This document shows, one piece after another, positions 22,582 through 26,062 of a stretch of DNA of 26,062 bases (position 1 is its first letter; every line of letters starts with the position of its first letter). Origin of the DNA: JAWXUE01 sp044432865 (GTDB lineage: Bacteria > Bacillota_I > Bacilli_A > Acholeplasmatales > Anaeroplasmataceae); the NCBI GenBank assembly GCA_044432865.1, contig JAWXUF010000016.1:1-26062 (forward strand), written 5' to 3'. The notes under the pieces were generated by a model that worked only from the letters and a program-made list of their open reading frames with translations, had not been told where the DNA came from and made no database searches. The position numbers were made by a program, and so were the translations under genes.

Positions 22582-24405
22582 ATGAATATTAGAAATATAG
22601 CAATTATAGCCCATGTTGACCACGGTAAAACTACATTAGTAGATAAATTATTATCAAGTTCACATACATTTAGAGATAACCAACAAGTTGCAGAACGTGC
22701 AATGGATTCAAATGATTTAGAAAGAGAACGCGGAATTACGATTCTAGCTAAAACAACAGCAATTAATTTTAAAGATACTAAAATTAATATCCTAGATACT
22801 CCAGGACATGCTGACTTTGGTGGAGAAGTAGAACGTATCATGAAAATGGTAGATGGTGTTTGTTTAGTAGTTGATGCTTATGAAGGTACAATGCCACAAA
22901 CTCGTTTCGTATTAATGAAAGCATTAGAAGAAGGATTAAAACCTATCGTTGTTGTTAATAAAGTTGATAAACCATCAGCAAGACCTTTAGAAGTAGTTGA
23001 TGAAGTTATTGATTTATTAATTGAATTAGGTGCAGATGAGGATCAATTAGAATTCCCTGTATGTTTTGCTTCTGCTGTTAATAATACATGTAGTTTAGAT
23101 TCTGATATAACTACACAAGTAGAAGGAATGGAACAATTATTAGATTTAATTATTAGTGAAACACCTGCTCCAAATGTTGATGCAAACAATGCATTACAAT
23201 TCCAACCAGCATTATTAGATTATAATGGATTCGTAGGTAGAATTGGTATTGGTCGTGTTACAAGAGGATCAATGAAAGTTAATGAAATGGTTTCTTGTGT
23301 AAGATTAGATGGTACAATCAAACAATTTAGATTACAAAAATTATTTGGTTTCCACGGTTTAAATAAAATTGAAATTGAAGAAGCATTTGCTGGGGATATC
23401 GTTGCTATTGCTGGTTTACCAGATATTTCGGTAGGTGAAACTGTTTGTACAGTTGGACAAGAAGAAGCTTTAGAACCATTAACTGTTTCTGAACCTACAG
23501 TTCAAATGACATTTGGTACAAATACTTCTCCATTTGCTGGTAAAGAAGGTAAACATGTAACTTCTTCTAAAATCGAAGAGAGATTATTCTCTGAATTACA
23601 AAAAGACGTTTCTTTAAGAGTTGAACGTTTAGGTGGATCAGAAGAATGGGTAGTTTCTGGACGTGGAGAATTACATTTATCTATCTTAATTGAAAATATG
23701 AGAAGAGAAGGATACGAATTCCAAGTATCTAGACCTAGAGTTATTATTAAAGAAGAAAACGGAATTAAAATGGAACCTTATGAATATGTAGTAGTAGATT
23801 GTCCTACTGATTATATTGGTTCAGTAATTGATATCTTAGGACAAAGAAAAGGTATCATGGAATCTATGGATTCAAATGAAAATAATCAAACAAGAGTTAC
23901 TTACCATATGCCTTCAAGAGGTTTAATTGGATTTAACACTGACTTCATGACTTTAACAAAAGGATACGGTATGTTATCACACGTATTCGTTGATTATAGA
24001 GTTATGGAAGGTACTAACGTTGGTGAAAGAGCTATTGGTGTATTAGTATCAATGGATCAAGGTCAATCAACTGCTTATTCAATTGGTTCTTTAGAAGAAC
24101 GTGGTTATATGTTTATTGAACCAGGTGTTCAATGTTATGAAGGTATGATTGTTGGGGAATGTAATAGAGATATGGATTTAGCTGTAAATGTTGTTAAAGC
24201 TAAAGCTCAATCAAATACTCGTTCTTCAGGTAAAGATACTACTGTAACATTAAAAAAACCAAGAGAAATGAACTTAGAAGCATGTTTAGAATATATTAAT
24301 GAAGATGAATTAGTAGAGGTAACTCCATTAAATGTTCGTTTAAGAAAGAAAATTCTTAATACAAATGAACGTAAAAAATTCGATAAATATAAAAAATATG
24401 AATAA
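22582..24405 (+). CDS. typA: Ribosome-associated GTPase TypA/BipA
   Basis: A 607-residue translational GTPase of the EF-G-like family that binds ribosomes and helps 50S assembly and adaptation to cold and stress. G-motifs are complete: AHVDHGKTT (residues 10-18), RGITI, DTPGHADF, NKVDK and SA. The BipA-specific C-terminal part is present (PSRGLIGFNTDF, YGMLSHVF, TNVGERAIGVLVSM, GMIVGE). The length equals the usual 600-615. The start is the ATG seven bases after GGAGG at 22570-22574. A standard terminator follows. It lies two genes upstream of a cold-shock protein gene. Confidence 0.98.
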   Translation: MNIRNIAIIAHVDHGKTTLVDKLLSSSHTFRDNQQVAERAMDSNDLERERGITILAKTTAINFKDTKINILDTPGHADFGGEVERIMKMVDGVCLVVDAYEGTMPQTRFVLMKALEEGLKPIVVVNKVDKPSARPLEVVDEVIDLLIELGADEDQLEFPVCFASAVNNTCSLDSDITTQVEGMEQLLDLIISETPAPNVDANNALQFQPALLDYNGFVGRIGIGRVTRGSMKVNEMVSCVRLDGTIKQFRLQKLFGFHGLNKIEIEEAFAGDIVAIAGLPDISVGETVCTVGQEEALEPLTVSEPTVQMTFGTNTSPFAGKEGKHVTSSKIEERLFSELQKDVSLRVERLGGSEEWVVSGRGELHLSILIENMRREGYEFQVSRPRVIIKEENGIKMEPYEYVVVDCPTDYIGSVIDILGQRKGIMESMDSNENNQTRVTYHMPSRGLIGFNTDFMTLTKGYGMLSHVFVDYRVMEGTNVGERAIGVLVSMDQGQSTAYSIGSLEERGYMFIEPGVQCYEGMIVGECNRDMDLAVNVVKAKAQSNTRSSGKDTTVTLKKPREMNLEACLEYINEDELVEVTPLNVRLRKKILNTNERKKFDKYKKYE

Positions 24406-24412
24406 TTATATT

Positions 24413-24440
24413 AACTACACTATTTTAGTGTAGTTTTTAT
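24413..24440 (+). terminator. Terminator of typA
   Basis: AACTACACTA / TAGTGTAGTT with a TTT loop, followed by TTTATTTTT. Confidence 0.9.
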
Positions 24441-24456
24441 TTTTATAAAATTATTG

Positions 24457-24485
24457 TTGATTTTTATAATTCTATTTGTTATAAT
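24457..24485 (+). promoter_or_regulatory. Promoter of the degV-fabT operon
   Basis: TTGATT, 17 bp, TATAAT with extended TGT. The last base of the -10 is the first base of a FabT-like dyad. Confidence 0.75.
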
Positions 24486-24497
24486 TTGAATATCAAA
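24485..24497 (+). promoter_or_regulatory. Probable FabT operator
   Basis: TTTGA-ATA-TCAAA is a perfect 5-3-5 dyad, matching the FabT box core TTTGA-N3-TCAAA known from streptococci. It covers the expected transcription start of the operon that encodes the FabT-like protein, implying autorepression. A second overlapping dyad, AATATCAA-N5-TTGATATT, spans 24489-24509. Confidence 0.65.
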
Positions 24498-24528
24498 CTA
24501 ATTGATATTAAAATTAAAGGAGATTATT

Positions 24529-25380
24529 ATGAAAATAGGTGTTGTTGTATGTTCTAATTCTGGGTTAGATTACTTAGAATATGATAAAAGTATTAAAATT
24601 ATGAGATGTGCTTTAAATATAGAGCAAGATACATTTTATGATTATGTTGATATTTCAGCAGAAGATTTCTATGAAAGAATAACAAATAATAAAAATTTAA
24701 AGATTTCTACATCTCAACCTACAACAGGTGAAATGATTGATATTTTAGAGGGATTTAAAAAAGATGGTCATACAGATGTAATTGTAATTACAATCAGTTC
24801 TAAATTAAGTGGTACATTATCTGGTATGCATGTTGCTGCTTCAATGGTAGAAGGAATAAATGTTCATTTATTTGATTCAAAAAGTTTAGGATATTGTGAG
24901 GCTTACTTAGCAATAACTGCTGCTAAAATGGCAAAAGAAAATAAAAAACCAAATGAAATAATAGAAGTATTGGAAAATTTAAGAAAAAATGCTAAAATAT
25001 ATGTATGTGTAGATACTTTACATTATTTAATGTTGAATGGTAGATTAAGTACGCTTAATGGAGTGTTAGGAACAATGCTTCAAATAAAACCATTATTACA
25101 TGTAGATTCTGAAGGTACATTAACTACATTAGAAAAGATTCGAACTAAACAAAAGTCTGTTGCTAGAGTAATAGAGTTAGTGCTTGAAGAAATAAAAGAT
25201 AAAAAAGTTGTACTTTTTGCAGCTCCTACTAATAATTTAGAAGAAGCTACACAAGCTCTTGAAGAAATAGCAAGCAGAACAAATGCAACAGTAGTAGATA
25301 AGGTTTATGCACCTCTTACTCCTGTAGTAGGTTGTCATGCTGGGCCAAAAACGTTTGGTATTGGATTTATTATTGTATAG
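24529..25380 (+). CDS. DegV-family fatty-acid-binding protein (FakB-like)
   Basis: A 283-residue DegV protein. The family binds one fatty acid and, with the kinase FakA, presents it for phosphorylation so that host or exogenous fatty acids enter phospholipids. Signatures: SNSGLDY near the N-terminus, LKISTSQPTTGEM (about 57-69), SSKLSGTLSGM (about 90-105), the DSKSLGYCEA segment and, at the end, GCHAGPKTFGIGFI. The length is typical (about 280-290). AAAGGAGA precedes the ATG. Its stop TAG overlaps the GGAGG of the next gene, so the two are in one operon. Pairing with FabT supports a lipid role. Confidence 0.92.
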   Translation: MKIGVVVCSNSGLDYLEYDKSIKIMRCALNIEQDTFYDYVDISAEDFYERITNNKNLKISTSQPTTGEMIDILEGFKKDGHTDVIVITISSKLSGTLSGMHVAASMVEGINVHLFDSKSLGYCEAYLAITAAKMAKENKKPNEIIEVLENLRKNAKIYVCVDTLHYLMLNGRLSTLNGVLGTMLQIKPLLHVDSEGTLTTLEKIRTKQKSVARVIELVLEEIKDKKVVLFAAPTNNLEEATQALEEIASRTNATVVDKVYAPLTPVVGCHAGPKTFGIGFIIV

Positions 25381-25392
25381 GAGGCGTATAAT

Positions 25393-25829
25393 ATGGATGG
25401 TAAAAAAAGATTTTAAACGAATTGTTGGTGGATGTATTCAATCACATTTTAACAATTGAACAACAACAATTAAAACAAAATGGAGTTACTTTATCGATTA
25501 CCGAAGTCCATGTTATAGAAGCTATAGATAAAGTTGAAGTAAAAACAATGGGTAATATCGCAAGAAAGTTACGAGTTACTTTAGGTACATTAACTACTTC
25601 AATGGATAGATTAGTAAAAAAAGGATTCGTTAAAAGAGTATATGATGAAAATGATCGTAGAAAAGTATTAATTGAATTATTAGATGATGGGATTGAAGTT
25701 TTAAAAGAACATACTAAATTTCATGAAGAGATGTTAGAGAAGTTATTTTTAGATACTACAATTCAAGAAGATGAATTATTAATTAATTCACTAAATAATA
25801 TAAGTCAGTTTTTCAAAGATAAGTATTAA
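25393..25829 (+). CDS. fabT: FabT-type MarR regulator with a frameshifted N-terminus
   Basis: The body, in frame from about 25404 to the TAA at 25829, encodes a MarR-family protein close in pattern to streptococcal FabT, the acyl-ACP-dependent repressor of fatty acid synthesis. It has FNHILTIEQQQLK, SITEVHVIEAI, the helix-turn-helix around ARKLRVTLGTLTTSMDRL, wing KRVYDENDRRKV, and TKFHEEMLEKLF. The only good start is ATG 25393, eight bases after GGAGG, but in that frame translation ends after MDGKKRF. One extra A in the seven-A run (25402-25408), or a -1 slip there, yields MDGKKKILNELLVDVF, which matches the expected FabT start. The in-frame TTG at 25422 has no ribosome-binding site and would remove helix 1. 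Confidence 0.85.
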
Positions 25830-25884
25830 AAACAAGTAAATCATTTTACGAATAAAAACATTTTAAAACAATTTTTGATAATGC

Positions 25885-25913
25885 TTGATTTATTTTATTT
25901 ATTAAAGTATAAT
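25885..25913 (+). promoter_or_regulatory. Promoter of the cold-shock gene
   Basis: TTGATT, 17 bp, perfect TATAAT. The leader of about 40 nt is short for a cold-regulated cspA-type thermosensor. Confidence 0.75.
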
Positions 25914-25959
25914 AAAAGTATGGGTAAACCAAATTTAAGTAATAAGGAGTACGGCAACT

Positions 25960-26062
25960 ATGAAAGGTATTGTAAAATGGTTCGATGCTGAAAAAGGTTT
26001 CGGATTTATCACTGTTGATGGTGGTAAAGATGTATTTGTTCACTTTAGTGCTATTCAAGCAG
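25960..26062 (+). CDS. csp: Cold-shock domain protein (5' part, cut by window end)
   Basis: The first 34 codons encode MKGIVKWFDAEKGFGFIT and a DVFVHFSAIQ segment, containing RNP1 (KGFGFI) and RNP2 (VFVHF) of the CspA family. Such proteins are single-stranded RNA/DNA chaperones of about 65-70 residues. AAGGAG lies ten bases before the ATG. The gene continues beyond the window. Confidence 0.95.
   Translation, partial: MKGIVKWFDAEKGFGFITVDGGKDVFVHFSAIQA

Noticed and set aside
239..24405. Reassignment of UGA to tryptophan as in Mycoplasma
   Set aside because: Long genes such as typA, the SNF2 helicase and the 1307-residue protein are uninterrupted under the standard code and encode Trp with TGG.
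25846..26058. Minus-strand frame of 70 codons near the window end
   Set aside because: It is antisense to the unmistakable cold-shock gene and its promoter.

Overview
The window comes from a very AT-rich, low-GC Gram-positive-type bacterium. Its promoters are sigma-A-like, often with a TGn extended -10, its ribosome-binding sites are strong AAGGAGG-type, and its terminators are hairpins followed by U-runs. The gene set (TypA/BipA, DegV-FabT, TspO, hemolysin III, SWIM-SNF2 helicase, giant CvpA-like surface protein) suggests the Bacilli/Mollicutes border, for example an Acholeplasma-, Izemoplasma- or RF39-like lineage. The predicted surface proteins use membrane anchors and I see no LPXTG motif, which fits a thin-walled or wall-less cell. 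UGA is not read as Trp inside the long genes, yet none of the 15 ordinary chromosomal genes ends in TGA.

Layout. 1-10.2 kb is ordinary chromosome: a 1307-residue CvpA-type membrane protein with about nine 74-residue extracellular repeats, tRNA-His, tspO, a bitopic membrane protein, hemolysin III (TrhA), an anchored four-copy DUF1508 protein, tRNA-Leu with two interleaved divergent promoters, a small winged-helix regulator, and a secreted membrane-anchored surface protein facing it.

10.33-14.57 kb is the accessory region and the main discovery. An intact tRNA-Gln(UUG) gene is followed, in its direction of transcription (minus strand), by a tandem array of four roughly 1-kb cassettes. A full 125-bp direct repeat (47-nt 3' part of tRNA-Gln plus its terminator and 78 bp beyond) occurs three times, as at integration sites. 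Each cassette tends to hold a conserved 5' segment (the tail of a 70-residue ORF), variable cargo ending in a tiny single-pass membrane protein (28-46 aa), a near-invariant terminator hairpin, a conserved promoter with a dyad, and a small HTH gene (MSKSH family). No integrase, transposase or replication gene is present, so the cassettes look like satellites moved in trans. Two internal junctions have decayed.

14.6-26 kb is chromosome again: a SWIM-SNF2 helicase, a cysteine-rich small protein, an InlB/Flg_new-repeat surface protein with a DUF6273-like domain, a protein with a HEPN-like Rx5H motif in a likely operon with a 3-TM protein, typA/bipA, a degV-fabT operon and the start of a cold-shock gene. 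The degV promoter carries a FabT-type box. The N-terminus of fabT is out of frame at a seven-A run, so full-length FabT needs a -1 frameshift, slippage or a corrected sequence.
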